Position numbers and translations under genes: made by a program. DNA of 64,000 bases from Malachius bipustulatus (Eukaryota > Arthropoda > Insecta > Coleoptera > Melyridae), in NCBI GenBank assembly GCA_910589415.1, contig OU342630.1, forward strand, positions 83,634,186 through 83,698,185, given 5' to 3'. Positions 22,192 through 35,041 of this stretch are shown one piece after another. Below the pieces are notes generated by a model, which was not told the origin of the DNA, did no database searches, and saw nothing but the letters and a program-made list of their open reading frames with translations. Positions within the stretch are counted from its first letter, which is position 1, and every line of letters starts with the position of its first letter.

Positions 22192-22376
22192 ATGGGTTTT
22201 TTCCAAAATATCGAGAGGAATTATGGTGCGAACACCTGCAAAATGTTAAAAAAATGGGCTACAACTTACATCAAGCTGGCTTCGTGGAGGAACAGGAGGA
22301 TTTTCCTGCTGCGGTGCAAGAGAGAAGGTTTGACTCCAAAACATGTGGTAAATAACATCAAGTGTCTATATGGATC
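22192..22376 (+). pseudogene. Inverted N-terminal piece of a Penelope-like protein, cut by the gap
   Basis: From ATG 22192 the frame reads IERNYGANTCKMLKKW and FLLRCKREGLTPKHV. This resembles the conserved N-terminal block of Penelope-like proteins (YG...V.K..KL..K.A....L.FL..C...GI.P..L). It lies head-to-head with the large minus-strand frame, the two ATGs being only about 55 bp apart. Either the 5' end of the same element is inverted, or a second element of opposite orientation begins here. The sequence ends in the N gap, so its extent is unknown. Confidence 0.5.
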
Positions 22377-22576
22377 NNNNNNNNNNNNNNNNNNNNNNNN
22401 NNNNNNNNNNNNNNNNNNNNNNNNNNNNNNNNNNNNNNNNNNNNNNNNNNNNNNNNNNNNNNNNNNNNNNNNNNNNNNNNNNNNNNNNNNNNNNNNNNNN
22501 NNNNNNNNNNNNNNNNNNNNNNNNNNNNNNNNNNNNNNNNNNNNNNNNNNNNNNNNNNNNNNNNNNNNNNNNNNNN
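22377..22576. other. Assembly gap of 200 N
   Basis: Exactly 200 unknown bases, probably a placeholder of arbitrary length. It falls at the rearranged end of the Penelope element, so the local order may be wrong. Confidence 0.99.
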
Positions 22577-25019
22577 CATTATACTGATACATAAAAAGAC
22601 GGATTGAAACTGCGTGACTTGAAACCTGGGATTGTTGAATTATTGTTAGTCGCAAACTACTGTATTGTGCCAAACTAACTCTGATGTATTAATAAATAAA
22701 AACTCTCTTAACTCTGATGTAGTTATTGCTCAAAGGTACATACTTGCAACGTATTACTCATTAAAGGGTCATCTTCCGAAAACGTGTTTCCAAGTTTCCT
22801 TCCGATGGTTTTCTCGTTATCGCCTTGCAAAAATTCGTTCCAATCGCTTGAATAATTCAAGTTTAAAAACAATGTAAGTTTAAGTAGTTTCGATTTTTTT
22901 CAGAGATAGCACTGACCGAGGTAAGAGTCTATGAACTGTAACTTAAAAAAAGAATTCCTAGTGATGTGCTTCTGACCGTAGATACCTGAAAAGCTGCCTC
23001 GCAACGTTACAAATATAGTTATTATAGTTTCGGATTGTGAGTTGAGGACCTTTTGAGTGAATTTTTTTAAAATTTAGCTACGTTCAAACTTTCAACAACA
23101 AAAAACCTGTAAAATTTCTTAAGCTTTCATGGTTCAGACAGGGGATGTAATCTGCAAAAATGGACTTTTCTATTGCAAGAAAACGGTTTCTTAAGTTTTC
23201 AACACATCAGTAAATCAATCGTTTTAGGTCATACCAAGCGCATGCCAATTGATCTGTTTTGATGCAACAACTCTTTTAAACCATTCATGCATGAGGGGGT
23301 AAACAAAGATTAGAGAGGGGGTTACAGCTCAAATAAATGGACTTAATGGGTACCAGAGACTTCAATGGAACCTGATGTGCCAGTAAGAATGTACCTTAAA
23401 AATCCCCTACCAGACGAAAAGATTAAAAAAACTTTGGAAACATTTTGAACAATTCACAATTGGGTGACGTCTTTTATTGTGAGAAAAATCGATTTGCCTC
23501 AACTTGAGCCATATTTGAACATTTGTATAGACGTTTTTGCAGGATTTCGAACAAGGAGTTGTCTTTTCTCTGTACAAAGATACTTAGTAGCGAGCTTAGA
23601 TCAATCATTCAAACCTGTTAAAGGATGAATGAACTTCTAGTGGTTATAGGGAAAGCTCAACATTTCAACTGAAATTATTTGTCGACGAGGGAACTCCGAA
23701 ATCGTGTATTTTGTATTATTTTTTTTAGTTTAAAAATTTTTTTCATTAAAGGTTCACGTTCTATTACTTCTAGAGCAAATCTACGTTTCAAGCACCTAAC
23801 TGTAGGTATAAATAAAAATTAGGAAGTAGATATTGTGAACTTTGATGTTTATTATATAAGCTAAATGTGCTAAGTGAATATATAGAAGCTAATACGATCT
23901 GCAGAGTAATGCTGACAATGGCAAATAAACAAATTAACTTCTAATTTTACACCATTATCTCTTTGAAGTAATATTCGAACTCAACGCTCTCGATAAAATA
24001 TTTCATTAAATTTACAGTTTCGATTATTATTTATTGGCAAGGTTTATTAAAGCCGTGTTAGAAGGTGTTAACATCTGAGATCGCGTTTATTTACAAAAAA
24101 ATCCATGCAATAATGCTACTACGTGCGGATATCTGTTTAATATATTAAAGAGTGTAAATTATGGTTGCGCTTTACTTAGAGAGAGAGAGAGAGAGAGAGA
24201 GTAACGAAACTCACCAGGATTTTTTTACTTCATTATTAATTGTAGTCAAAATATTCCAAATCAAAATTAGGTACGCTGCGAGAAATTTTCAAAAAGTTGA
24301 TATTTCAAAAATGACCACTTTTTTCCTCTTGTATAATACAAAATTTATTTTTTTTATCACTGGATATACATTGGATGAATATCTGACAAATTTAATCCAA
24401 ATATCTCTCAAAACACTTTCGGTTTTGAAATTCTGATGTTTAGATAGATGGCATTTTATCTTAAACCAAAGCTCATACTATGGATCCTAGTGTGCTTAAA
24501 TTTAACCTTTGAAAAGCACAAAATAATGCCACAAAAAAAATCGAAAAAGATGATAAACAAAAAAACTTGTTTGATGTTAATTTTTTGGAGCACATTGTAG
24601 AAGTAAATCTCCCGGAAAACTCTCCTAAAACGTCTACTTTTTAGGTCAGCCCCTAAATTATTATATTAATGCTGTGATCTCAGCCAGCTAATAGAATTAC
24701 AAGTGCATACCTCTGTAAGTAAATACAAACGGTAAATATCATAAGTACCATTTGTTGATGATTATTATCTCCAAACATAAATGAATAGGTAATTAAACTA
24801 ATGAAAATGTCAAAAGTCAATTTTCATAAATATCATTGGGGTGTTTATCTTAATAATTATTATTATTAAGGAACACTATCCATTACTCTAATTTATGGTG
24901 ATTTTTTTTAAATTATAATATGAATTTCATATAACTAAGTGTCCTGTAAAGTATGTAAGTTTTTGATTGATTGCCTTTAATGATTGGAAATGGAAATAAC
25001 ACGGAAATAATATGACTAT
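22577..25019. other. Non-coding stretch with one GA microsatellite
   Basis: No gene is recognised. A (GA)n run of about 25 bp lies at 24178-24202. Short AT-rich frames (24161-24436 and others) lack motifs. Confidence 0.45.
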
Positions 25020-25140
25020 ACAGGGTGTATCAGAGATGTTGAGCCAAACTTGAAGGGTTGGTTCCTTTCATAAAAGTAAGTTAAAAAAATAAGTTTCAAC
25101 TCAAAATGACGTTTCGTTGAAAAGATACAGAGTGTCAAAC
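25020..25140 (+). repeat. End of an ACAGGGTGT-type insect repeat
   Basis: TATACAGGGTGT at about 25019 starts a sequence of a type seen as termini of many short insect DNA elements. The other end is not clearly identifiable. Confidence 0.4.
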
Positions 25141-25452
25141 TTAAAAAAAAAAATTGGTTACAAGTCTTGTAAATTTAAACTGATTTTGAAGATAATTGGC
25201 ATGAACACTAAAAAAACAAAGGCCTTTAATTTGGCTATTTCAGATTTTGTAGATGTCTTCCAGTGGCGTAGATATTCAGGATTGCCGCCTCTTTTCCATC
25301 CCTATCTTTTACGCTACTGGCTTTATTGCAAATACAAAAACGTTAATGAATAGCCCATGCATTTTAAAACAAAAAAGTATTTTTTTAATTTTTTTCATTT
25401 AGCGCATCGTATTTGTTGGGCCATTCACATTGAGAAATTATTGATTTCATTA

Positions 25453-25914
25453 GGTTTGAATTGCGCGCCATGTTTGACAGTCATAATGTCACATGATTAT
25501 GACGTGACAAATCGAAAGTTAACAGATGGGAGTTAGTAAAAATGATGAAAGTTTAATTGCTACTCGAAATTAGCAAAGAGTTTTCCTTCTGCTGTCGATT
25601 ACATCTTACGATTTTCTTAAGTTAGTACCACCGCAACGTCTAGAGGACGCTAACTGACATGTAAGCAAATATCAGGATTTTTATCGGCAAAATATCGGCA
25701 AAAAAAAAACTTTTAAAGAAACTTTAAAAGCCACTACTAAACTCATAGTGGCAATTAAACTTTCACCATTTTGATAATAATTTTTGACAATCAGGACGCG
25801 TTGTTCTACCATGTAATGCTCCATCTTTACTAACTCCCATCTGTCAACTCTCGATCTGTCACGTCATAATCATGTGACATTATGACTGTCAAACATGGCG
25901 CGCAATTCAAATCT
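25453..25914. repeat. Foldback (inverted-repeat) element, about 460 bp
   Basis: GGTTTGAATTGCGCGCCATG at 25453 is the reverse complement of the sequence ending at 25914. The arms continue through TGACAGTCATAATGTCACAT and GGGAGTTAGTAAA. The right arm contains about 60 extra bp near 25766-25825. No coding capacity; a non-autonomous foldback or MITE. Confidence 0.75.
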
Positions 25915-28159
25915 TGCGCTCTTATTGAAACACCTTATAGAACTCACCAATAATGTTTCTAGGTAAATTTTTCTGCTTGTCGCTTTATCGAAATAGCCTT
26001 TTTTAAGTAATATCAGTTACTGCACACAATAACCTGCTACTGCATTGCTGTTTAGTAGATGAGAGAGAATTTTAACACATTCACGCTAGGTACATCCTTA
26101 CGGTCTTTTTTACCATGGTCCCATAAATTCGTGTAATTAAAATGCCAATTATTGGCTGGTCTATGGTATATAAATTTTCTTCCGACCGTTTGTAGTTATT
26201 GTGAAAGTTCATTATGACTTCTCCAGAATAAATGGCTTTATTAGTGAACAAAATTGTGGCAAAAAATTTATGATTATGTAACTATTTGTAATCATGCTTG
26301 ACAGTTGCAACCATTGGGGTATTCATTCCATAATAAACCTTGATCTCGTTTTATGTGATGTGATATAGGAGTAAGTACAACAAATTTTGCTTTGCAGCAA
26401 ACTGCAACCAATTTGAAGACCGATTTTTCCTGTTTTCGTTTCTGGAGTACTAGATTCTTCTCAACAACATCTTCGTCCCTTTCTGGAGTTCTTGCATTTG
26501 CTGGCTTGCCAGCGTTGTCGTGATTCTCTAAGTCACTTAGGTCAGCCCTCCAATTATAAGTTGGTGAAAATGGCATCACGACGAGACATACTTTCTGGGA
26601 CTTCTGGAAACAAAAGTGGTCTGGTATTGCATGTTAGCTCTATTGGTTGAATCGTTCGCTCTATCAGAGCAAAATTTACAAAATAAAAAACAAATATCTC
26701 TAACTGCAAACTTGGGCCAAAGTTTTTAAAATAGCTTGAGTGGTCTACAGGTAGCTCATCGAAAAGTATTATAACAGACAGTGATTATATTATATTATAA
26801 ATGGGGTTCTTTTGACTTTGATACAGTAGTATTACTGCTTCTGAAAACAGTTTTTACGTCTCTTATAATAACAAGGCTTCTTTTTAAGGTAACAAGAAAC
26901 CGTAAAAGATATACATAAAAAGCAGCAATCGATTTCAGTTTTAGTAAATACAATTTTTTTATAAGTTGAAATGGTGATGTTTACTTATTTGAAATGTTTT
27001 CAAACGCCACGAACACCAATTACCTATTGTGATTCCATTCACTAGCGACTTCTCTTTGTATACGTAAATAGGTAGCATATTATTTATGATTAATACCACC
27101 TCTCTGATATTATCTTCTAAGGTCTCGGCATTTGCGGGTCATCTGTTTTCATGACAAAGTATTGTTCGGATAATAATGCCCTAGAATATTTACATTGTAA
27201 AATTCATAAATCAAATAATAACAAAAATATTCTGTAGCTAACATCTGATAAAAGCGTCTGAATACCTACGTCACTGGCTGCAAGAAAATATTTGGACACG
27301 ATTTAAATTCTCAACGAGTTTCTTAACACTATTTTTTGTTAGAACAACAAACAAATTATTTGATAAGGATGAATTACTTCATGAAAATAAATATACTTGT
27401 GACGTTAAAATTTCTGGAGTTTACTTTTTAAATAGGTACTGAAACCGCAAATAAAAATTATTTGTATTTATTGCCATATCAAACAGTTGTTATATTATTT
27501 TCTGTCGTTTATTTTCACATTTCACAGATCACTAAAACTAAATTACGCTGGAATCACTGGAATTTCTTAACACATAATTATGTCACCTTCTTTAAGCTGA
27601 TTAGTCCCGAATTGATTCACCCATCCTTGGGGTGTCCATCCTGCGTCCATCCTGAGAGTGGACGCTGTTTCCTTTTTTCATCCTTTCACTGAAGCTCATA
27701 CAGAGTCGGGCCTTCATGGAATGACGCGTTGGCTTTCAAAGCAAACCTGGGCTTCATGAGTTTGTGTCTTGCCTCAAAATGCATCTCCATCTGCTCAATT
27801 GTGCTTTTTAATACACCGCACCTAGGATTGCGCGGTAGATTTCAGCGTTTACTGAATTGTTTTCGCAAACCGTCCTGGAGGGGTTCCATTGAACCAAAAA
27901 AGCATTCAGCATTCAAGGCTACACTTCGATAATATATCCCATATAAGCCAGTGAAGTCATAATAGTCTAGGTCTGATAGTCTAGAAGAACATATTATGTT
28001 CTTCTCAAACCACCATTTCGGTATTTCGGGCTTCTGGGATTTCCAGGACTTTTTTCTGAGTCTCAGACTATTCTGAGGATGAGTTGTTTCTTCCTTGCTA
28101 GTTTGGCTTACGCACCAGAAAGTCCACAACACTTGCTATAGATTATCTAGTGAAGCAAG
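25915..28159. other. Non-coding stretch with two unassigned open frames
   Basis: Minus-strand frames at 26292-26579 (95 codons) and 27842-28132 (96 codons) have no domain I recognise. The rest is AT-rich without clear repeats. Confidence 0.4.
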
Positions 28160-29590
28160 TAACTGAAAATTTTGAAGAGGCGCTTGACGCATACGCCTCA
28201 TTATATGACCTTACCAAGACATACCGATTGCATGTCTAACAGCATCCTCTTGAAGAAACTCGAGCATTATAGGTTCTCAGCGGATAGTATAAAACTGTTG
28301 GAGAGTTATTTAAATGATAGGCTTCAGTATGTGGACTTTGAGGGTTATTCATCTGCACCGAGTGGACCGAGAAGAGTTCTGCATGGGGGTCCCACAAGGC
28401 TTTGTATTCGGACCAATTCAGTTTTTGGTATATGTGAACGACACAGCTGGGTTTCATCCGGATGTTGGTCTAATTCTCTTCGCGCTGATGATACTACTAC
28501 ATATTATGTAAGTTGCAGGCCACCGATATATATCAAGGTTGCTGTGTGTGAAGTGTAGTCGAGGACTACTGACTGGTTTTCTGCCAGCAAACTAAACTTA
28601 AATACCTGTAAAACCCAAAATCTGAACTATGGCCTTCGAAATACAGTCTTTTGCTTTTGGTTTTCCTCTTTTGTCAATTGCTTTTCCTTAATTTGTCAAA
28701 TGATTTTCTTATTTTTCTATCTATCAACGATTGTAGTCATTGATTTATCAATCAATTTCCTTTTATGTCAAATCAGTTTCACTTTATGTCAATTGCTTTT
28801 CCCATTTACGTACAGTGACAGTAATCTAAACATTGGAAAAGCATTTGATATAAAAGGAATCTCATTTGACAAAAGAGGAATTTGAATTGAAAAATCAAAC
28901 TGACGTTTAATAAATGGGGGAAACTCATTTGACAAATAAGGAAAAGCAATTGACAAAAGAGGAAAACCAATAGAAAAAGACTGTATCACACCCCAGCGTC
29001 CGACATCTAAATCTGTCAAATTTCTGGTGTTGTATCTGGCGGACCCCAAGCTTACAGGGGTGGAAGTTAACACATGGGAGGGTAGAGCACACAGGTCACT
29101 TAGTGGGCAAAGTGGCCAGTATTGTTTCTCTGCTACGTAACCTTGTCAGGGTTGTCTCACGAGAGGTCCTGACGGCAGCATATCATGGCTACTTTGCCTC
29201 TGTCATGACATACTCGTATGCATTGTTATACTGGGGTCATTCGGCTTATGCTGCAGAGGTCTTTGGTGTCCAGAAGGGTGTGCAAAATTCGAAGGTTAGC
29301 AAATGCTAACCTTCGGTATATTAGGCGTAACTTTAAGGTGTTTACTCAGCATGGCAACCTGCGTAGCTACCCAATAATTGGTAATATAAATCTACTGCCG
29401 GATTATTTTCGACTTGGGGGGGCTAGAGACGATACGTCATACTATTGTATCAAGTTCTATGATGTTCTACCAGGTCTCATTAGAACCCTAGATGAGGAAA
29501 CATTTTTAAAAAGGATTAAAAACTACTTGACATCTAAATCCTTCTATAATTTTGAGGAATACCTCTCTTCAGATTTCACAGATTTTTAAT
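28160..29590 (+). pseudogene. LINE reverse transcriptase, 3' half, interrupted by a MITE
   Basis: Across frames the order is SILLKKLEHYRFSADSIKLL and SYLNDRLQYV (about 28240-28335), GVPQG-F-FGPIQFLVYVND (about 28385-28440), FADDTTTYYV (about 28475-28510), then after a 340-bp insertion KVASIVSLLRNLVRVVSREV and HGYFASVMTY (about 29105-29215), and finally an open end of about 100 codons to TAA near 29589. This is the usual RT and C-terminal layout of a Jockey/CR1-like insect LINE. Frameshifts around 28430-28560 and 29260 show it is dead. Confidence 0.75.
28644..28983. mobile_element. 340-bp MITE with 47-bp TIRs and TA target duplication
   Basis: The element begins CAGTCTTTTGCTTTTGG and ends with the near-perfect reverse complement. 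It is flanked by TA at 28642-28643 and 28984-28985, as for Tc1/mariner-type insertions. Its interior is built largely from repeats of TTTGTCAA(A/T)TG and CTTTTCC in both orientations. It interrupts the LINE between conserved blocks. Confidence 0.85.
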
Positions 29591-29916
29591 GTCTGACTCG
29601 TAGGCTGAGCTCCGTTTGAGGACCGTTTTCGACTATACACGCTCGGAAATAGGCAAAAGAAGAAGTTGTATAGAATTGAATTCCGTTTTAGAATATACGA
29701 AAAATAAACTTTAACTAGTCAAAATTTACCAATTTACCAATTCAGAAACGTTGTTATATCCTTTACCACGTCTCCAAGACACACAGGACACTTAGTAGTA
29801 GGTACTCATTCTAGCTGTGTCTATCACAAACAAGAGTTATGTGTCAGAAATATGATAAAAACAGTTTTTTCCGACGCTTTTTCAGAAAAAATGACAACAT
29901 TTTATGAAATGTCTAG

Positions 29917-30038
29917 GCTCACCACCTAGAAGTCAGGACTTTTGGTATGTTAACACTCTAAGCACCCTGAACAAGTTTCTGAAGGAATCGCTTAGGTACC
30001 TGCTCACGTATGCTACACGTCCTTCCTTGACTGAACTA
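29917..30038 (+). repeat. Dispersed repeat, copy 1 (second copy near 39.5 kb)
   Basis: About 120 bp, from CACCTAGAAGTCAGGACTT to GTCCTTCCTTGACTGAAC, recurring diverged at about 39493-39618 with the same order and orientation. Confidence 0.65.
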
Positions 30039-30833
30039 ATATTTTTAGATCAAAGTTTTCCGATAAACGATTATTGCTCCCGACAAATACGTCTAATGGA
30101 TCCACTCCTAAGAAACAAAGAAAATGTCAATTTTTATGGAGCTTTGTCTTCACTAACTTCTTTTGTCTCTCTACGATTTGAACAAAAAGCGTAGAGAAAC
30201 CTTAGGTGATATTTTGAACTTACAATCATAAATACATAATCATTTAAATAAGTAAATTATATTACCTAAGAATTGATGATTTCAAGATTTCACGTAGTTA
30301 CTATAGTGGTGCATATAAGTAGATATCTCTATGTAAGTCAACTTTAAAAAAAAAAACATAAGTTCCACTACCCAGTCGGTATTGCGACATTCGGTATAAC
30401 ATTCCGTTATTACCTATCCCATTCGAACAATCAATAATAAGAGTTTTCCTTGAATTTACTGACCAAATTGCCTTCCTGCGATTCATGGTCTCGTAGCTTT
30501 CATTTCATGTAAGACCTTGATATTGAGTCATGCAAAGTAATAAATTATTTATAAAGGAAATAAGAGTTCCAGAAAAATATGTGCATAAATACAGGCTGAC
30601 TCGCATTATCAGCATCCTGATATATCCCATAAAAGATTCTCTTGCGATTTAGTTATATAAACTTTTACAAAATAATACTTGTAGTCGGGTTCAACAACTG
30701 TAGATACAATTAACATTTTTTATTGAAAATACTTAGGAAAAAATCTTTTCATGTTTTGATCGAAACGCAAATAACGCAATTTCACAAAATTTTTACATAC
30801 ATATTTAACCACAAGTATAATATACCTGTCTTT

Positions 30834-30884
30834 GCCCCTGCCCTTGCCCCTGCCCTCGCCCCTGCTCATGCCCCTGTCCCCACC
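30834..30884 (+). repeat. Minisatellite, CCCCTGCCCTTG-type
   Basis: About four to eight imperfect copies of a 6- to 12-bp unit (GCCCCT / GCCCTT). Confidence 0.7.
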
Positions 30885-31667
30885 AGGTCAACCTTTTTCT
30901 TCTAATGGAGTTAATTTTGTTCAAATATTTGAAAAAGAAATTAAAATAAGACATAAGTTTTATTACTTATTTCAGTTATAAATTCTGGACGTGATTTTCT
31001 GGCCCTACTTCCCTGAAACGATTGGTGTTTCTCATGAGGAATCGTTGACCACGTAGCGGAGTCTTGCAAGAGATTATATCATCGCATGAAAGCGCATTCA
31101 CTGGATGACGCTTACTTGACGCGGAGATGTTTGAACAGCTGGGTGATATATTTTTGGCATATTTGGTCACAGTTGTAGGTATCGAGTGGAATAAAACAAA
31201 GTTTGAAAAATGAAACAAATTATTAACACGAAGAGAAGTCGGGGAATCCTCTTTCAGTGAGTGTTAAAAACATACTACGGGTCCGAAGTCTACGAATCTG
31301 CAGACTTTCGTATTTGATATAATTTTTAACTCGATATCTAATGCAGCTACTGAGAAAAACGGTAGAGTGATCTAAGCACCTATAAAAGTCAAAAATAAGA
31401 TTCATCAAGGTGCAATAAAACCTACCTGCCAAACTTTCAGGTATACGGAAATTCTGAGCTCCATATATCTTCTGCAATCATAACTGTCTGCTGTGTACAT
31501 TTTTTGTCTAAAAAATCCCAGTAACAGGTATATTGATAGAGAACTATAACGTGTTTATACGGAATAAAGTAACATAAAATAAACCTTCTTGTCCAACAAT
31601 TGCATAAAAATTATGTATTTTAATCGGTTGATTTAATTATTATGACATCGGACCTTTGACGTTCCCC

Positions 31668-31912
31668 ACCTACCCATACCATTGTCTCCCACCTACCCAC
31701 CTACCCACCCTCACCCATTAGACATTTCGCAGGTCTCCCTATCAACAGGTCTCTTACCTACCCACCGCCACCCAACTAGTCACCTACCTACATACCCACC
31801 CCACCCACCTCACCCAATTACCTACTTAAACTCCTAGGGTAGGTGGTTAGGAAGGTAGTGGCAGGTCGAATGTCTGGGTGTTAAGGTGGGTAGGTAGCCT
31901 ACCTACTTCTAT
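31668..31912. repeat. CCTACCCACC tandem tract with an inverted GGTGGGTAGG segment
   Basis: Imperfect repeats of CCTACCCA fill 31668-31810. The reverse-complement form GGTAGGTGG occupies about 31838-31912, so the tract can fold back on itself. Confidence 0.75.
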
Positions 31913-33211
31913 TATTCATATACCTAATATTTTGATGGAAAATTTCACTTGAAATAATAAGAAATATCGATTTTTCAGTTTTTTCAGAATATTTAAAAAA
32001 TTCCTGAATGTTACATAATTATTGTTTAATATTTGTTCCGTCATCAATGACAATCCATTTATTAAGTTCGATTTCCTCACGGAATCCATCCTTTGCACAA
32101 CCCTTTTGCCCATTCCTAGTATTTGGCTATTCACCGCAAGAGAAAATGTGCGTATGTGTGGGTGGTGGTGAAGTGGGTGGTGAAACCGAACGTCAAGGTG
32201 TTCACCCCTAGAAGAGAACAGAAGCAGTTGAGCATTGGAACACGTCGGGTCGCATCAGGAAATCCCGTGTGCAATCCAAGGAGACAGTGTAAGTAGTGAT
32301 CAGCACCATTTCTTCAGTTGCTGGCTCCGTCTTCTCTTCATCTTAATATCATCGGTTATCGCGTCCTATTAGGCCGATCGCATCATTAATTAAGGTACCC
32401 GCAGTACCCTTTTTCTTCATCCTTCATCACCGTTACCGTTACATGGACATTCGCATTCCCCGCACGGGTATAGTGATTCACAGAAGGCAGAATAAACAGT
32501 GAGTACCTACGCATGAACTATTAAGCCAAATATTAATTGTTAATCCTGTCAATTTGTATTTCCCTGTGTATCCTGTATCTTGGTCCTTCGCCCAGATAAG
32601 AACATCATTTTCATCCAATTGGTTCCCCATTACGGGAACTTATTATTTATTCTTCACATCCAATCGATTCCCCATTAAGGGACCGCACAATATTCTTAAT
32701 ATGCATAAAATTGTGCGTCCTGAAGGGCCCCTGGACGCAAGTGTCCTATGTATTAAAACCTTCCCTAGTCATATAAATGCAGATGGAAAAAAAATGAATA
32801 AATAAAAAAAATAATAAAAAAAAATAAAAAAAAATTGAAAACAAAAAAAAATAATAATAATAGAAAAAATAATAATAATGATAATTAAAAAAAAGAAAAA
32901 AAATATAAAAAAATAATAGAAAAAAAATACAAAAAAATACAAAAAAAAATAAATTAAAAATAAATTTAAAAAAAATAATAATGAAAATAATCTCCTTATA
33001 AAATCTCTTAAAATAATAATTATGGTATTAATAGTATTTTGCGAGGTATTTTGTCATGGCTACCTACAACGTGTGTATGTGATTTGTGTATTTTGGTGAA
33101 AAATTGAAAGAAAATACAATAGTAGGTGCCCACCCCGGTATCGATCAAAGCACCAGCAATAAGGGATATAACTAGTTTACAAATAGTTTACTTTACAAAA
33201 GTCTGTGACCA
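31913..33211. other. Non-coding stretch with GC-richer segment and A-rich tract
   Basis: Around 32190-32720 the base composition rises and two similar segments occur (TTGGTTCCCCATTACGGGAAC and CGATTCCCCATTAAGGGACC, split by TTATTATTTATTCTTCACAT). Splice-donor-like GTAAGT (32289) and GTGAGT sequences are present. It could include untranslated exons of the downstream gene or an LTR-like relic; neither is proven. Confidence 0.3.
32787..32990. repeat. A-rich low-complexity tract
   Basis: About 200 bp of AAT/AAAAAT-type sequence on the plus strand. Confidence 0.85.
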
Positions 33212-33229
33212 ATGGAGGGCGACTCCGAG
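33212..33229 (+). CDS. Candidate first coding exon (six codons) for the downstream kinase gene
   Basis: ATG in good context (GACCAATGG) opens MEGDSE, followed by a GTCAGT that could act as a splice donor in phase 0. The first certain kinase exon at 35042 also begins in phase 0, so the two would join in frame. This is only an inference from position and phase: the same ATG also reads through for 33 codons, and short chance matches are easy to find. Confidence 0.15.
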
Positions 33230-33594
33230 GTCAGTTCTTACCGCACCACCACCACCACCATAAAATTGTGCAGCTTAGTACAAAAATTTACCCACCATAT
33301 TGTGGGTAGGTGAACTTTGGAAAACCACTTTTTCGTAATCTGTGAGTCAGGATTGATAGACATTTCAAGATTTTGAGCGATTTCCTTTGAATAGGGATGT
33401 CCTCAATAACGTATATTTTTTATTAAAAATATGTACACAATAATAGGATCAGATCTAGGCTAGGCATATTAAAGTTCTCAGGGGAAAGTTTTGGTATAGC
33501 TTTTATTTTCTCATCCGCAATGTTTTTTGGGTCACATACGAATTTGAAGTTTGCTGGCAAAAATTTGGCCCTGAACTTTGTTTTTTGCACTTTT

Positions 33595-34200
33595 GGCCAC
33601 TTTTGGCCACTTTTCACTAGATATGAGAATTTGTTTTCTTTGGTGTGCGCTCTACCCGCGGAACGGTTAGTCTTTAAAAAAAAAACGTTTTGTTAGTAGA
33701 AATTTAGGAAATTCTGCCTACTTAAATTTCGTATAGAATGGACTACGAAAAATGCTTCCTTTCTGATATTTAGGACAAAAACTGAAAACAGTGCAAAAAT
33801 TTTGGCAAGAAGTGCAAAAAAAAGTTCCAGGTTCCAGCAAACTTCAAACTAATCTTCCCAAAGGCTGAATAACATATGGGGGTGAGAAAATCAAAAGTAT
33901 TGTAGCAAAACGAATCTGTTTTTTGATGGAACGGTTAGTCTTCGAAAATAACCGTTATTTATGAGAAATGTGGAAAATGTCAAATTTTTTATAAAATGGG
34001 CTTGTAGAAAAAAGCTTTCTCTCCAAAATAAAACTGAAATAAGTGCAAAAATTTGGGGAAAAATAAAAGAAAAAACAATTTCAGGGCCAATTTTTACCGA
34101 CCTACTTTAAATTCATGTTTTTTTTTAACTTTAATCCCAAAAAAAACATAGAGGTTGAAAACAACAAAGCTGTAGCAAAACTTAGCTCTGAACCCCTGTT
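33595..34200. repeat. Degenerate tandem duplication, about 265-bp period
   Basis: GGAACGGTTAGTCTT at about 33660 and 33929 begins two diverged copies. Both continue with GAAA.....CTTTCT and AGTGCAAAAATTT. No coding signal. Confidence 0.55.
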
Positions 34201-35041
34201 TTTTCCTAATAAGCCTAGCCTAACTCCAAAATAAGCTAATCAACGAGACTATTATGCATAGCTGATAAAAGTATCTGGTGTTAACGGAGAAGGGTTTATT
34301 AGAGAGGTCAAGTTTAAAAAAATTATGTCACAGGGTAACCCCTTTTAAAACTAGTCATAGGGCTCATTCATTTGAAATCTGCAGGTTGCTGCTTCACATT
34401 CTGACTTAAATACCGCATTTACTATAAACAGTGTATCAAACTTATGATCAGACTATGATTTCTGACCCTCATTTGGCTAAAACTAGAAAACGGTTGCAAA
34501 TGCAGCATAAAAATTCAATTCCAGGAAAACTAAAAACTACTAAGTAATACAGCATGGTCAAAGAATTTATTTTGTGTTAGTAATTTTTTTCTAATTCAAT
34601 TTAATAAGGTTTTTTTTAATTTTTTAAAACAAAATAATATAATTCCTTTTCGTTAAATCTAAGTACCTATATCAAATTATGTACTTGAATTTATGAGAAG
34701 AAATGGTAAATGATTTACTTTAATGAAAAATTATACACCTATTAACAATAATTTAAATATAAAAATCAACTGTTAATGATCTATATTGACCTAATCTGAA
34801 TTTTATTTAAAATCTAAAAGTTTTCCATTTAAATTAAAAAAACATCCAGGATGTTAAAAAAATATTAATTCGCTTCATCTGTGGCGAAGACCGTGAGAGT
34901 TCTATAAACGCAATCTATTAAGCTCTTAGCCTCTTAGTTTATCGTAGTATCTTCTAATAGGAGCCCAATCAAAATTAGAATAAAAAAACATCAATATGTT
35001 TACTCGAGACGCATTTAAATCAGTAAATATTTTCTTTTCAG
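34201..35041. other. Presumed intron or upstream region of the kinase gene
   Basis: AT-rich and without recognisable genes. It ends in a good splice acceptor (TTTTCTTTTCAG) just before the first certain exon. Confidence 0.5.

Larger units (their letters stand above)
19190..22376 (-). mobile_element. Penelope-like retroelement, rearranged at its 5' end
   Basis: The body consists of an open RT/GIY-YIG frame on the minus strand plus about 780 bp of downstream non-coding sequence that contains a hammerhead-like motif, as expected for the repeat region (pLTR) of Penelope-like elements. The normal N-terminal coding part is not upstream of the frame in the same orientation. A sequence resembling it lies in opposite orientation at 22192-22376 and runs into an assembly gap. 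The outer boundaries are not precisely known. Confidence 0.75.
29591..31660. other. Non-coding stretch with short repeats
   Basis: Contains a dispersed repeat (about 29917-30038) and a C-rich minisatellite (about 30834-30884). Frames at 29904-30194, 30301-30486 and 30976-31477 have no recognisable domain. Confidence 0.4.

Noticed and set aside
22266..22673. Open frames running through the N gap
   Set aside because: Most of their length is unknown bases; only the part before the gap is informative.
32190..32720. LTR and primer-binding site of an LTR retrotransposon
   Set aside because: Repeated CCCCATTA-GGGA segments are suggestive, but I find no matching LTR pair, polypurine tract or gag/pol frame.
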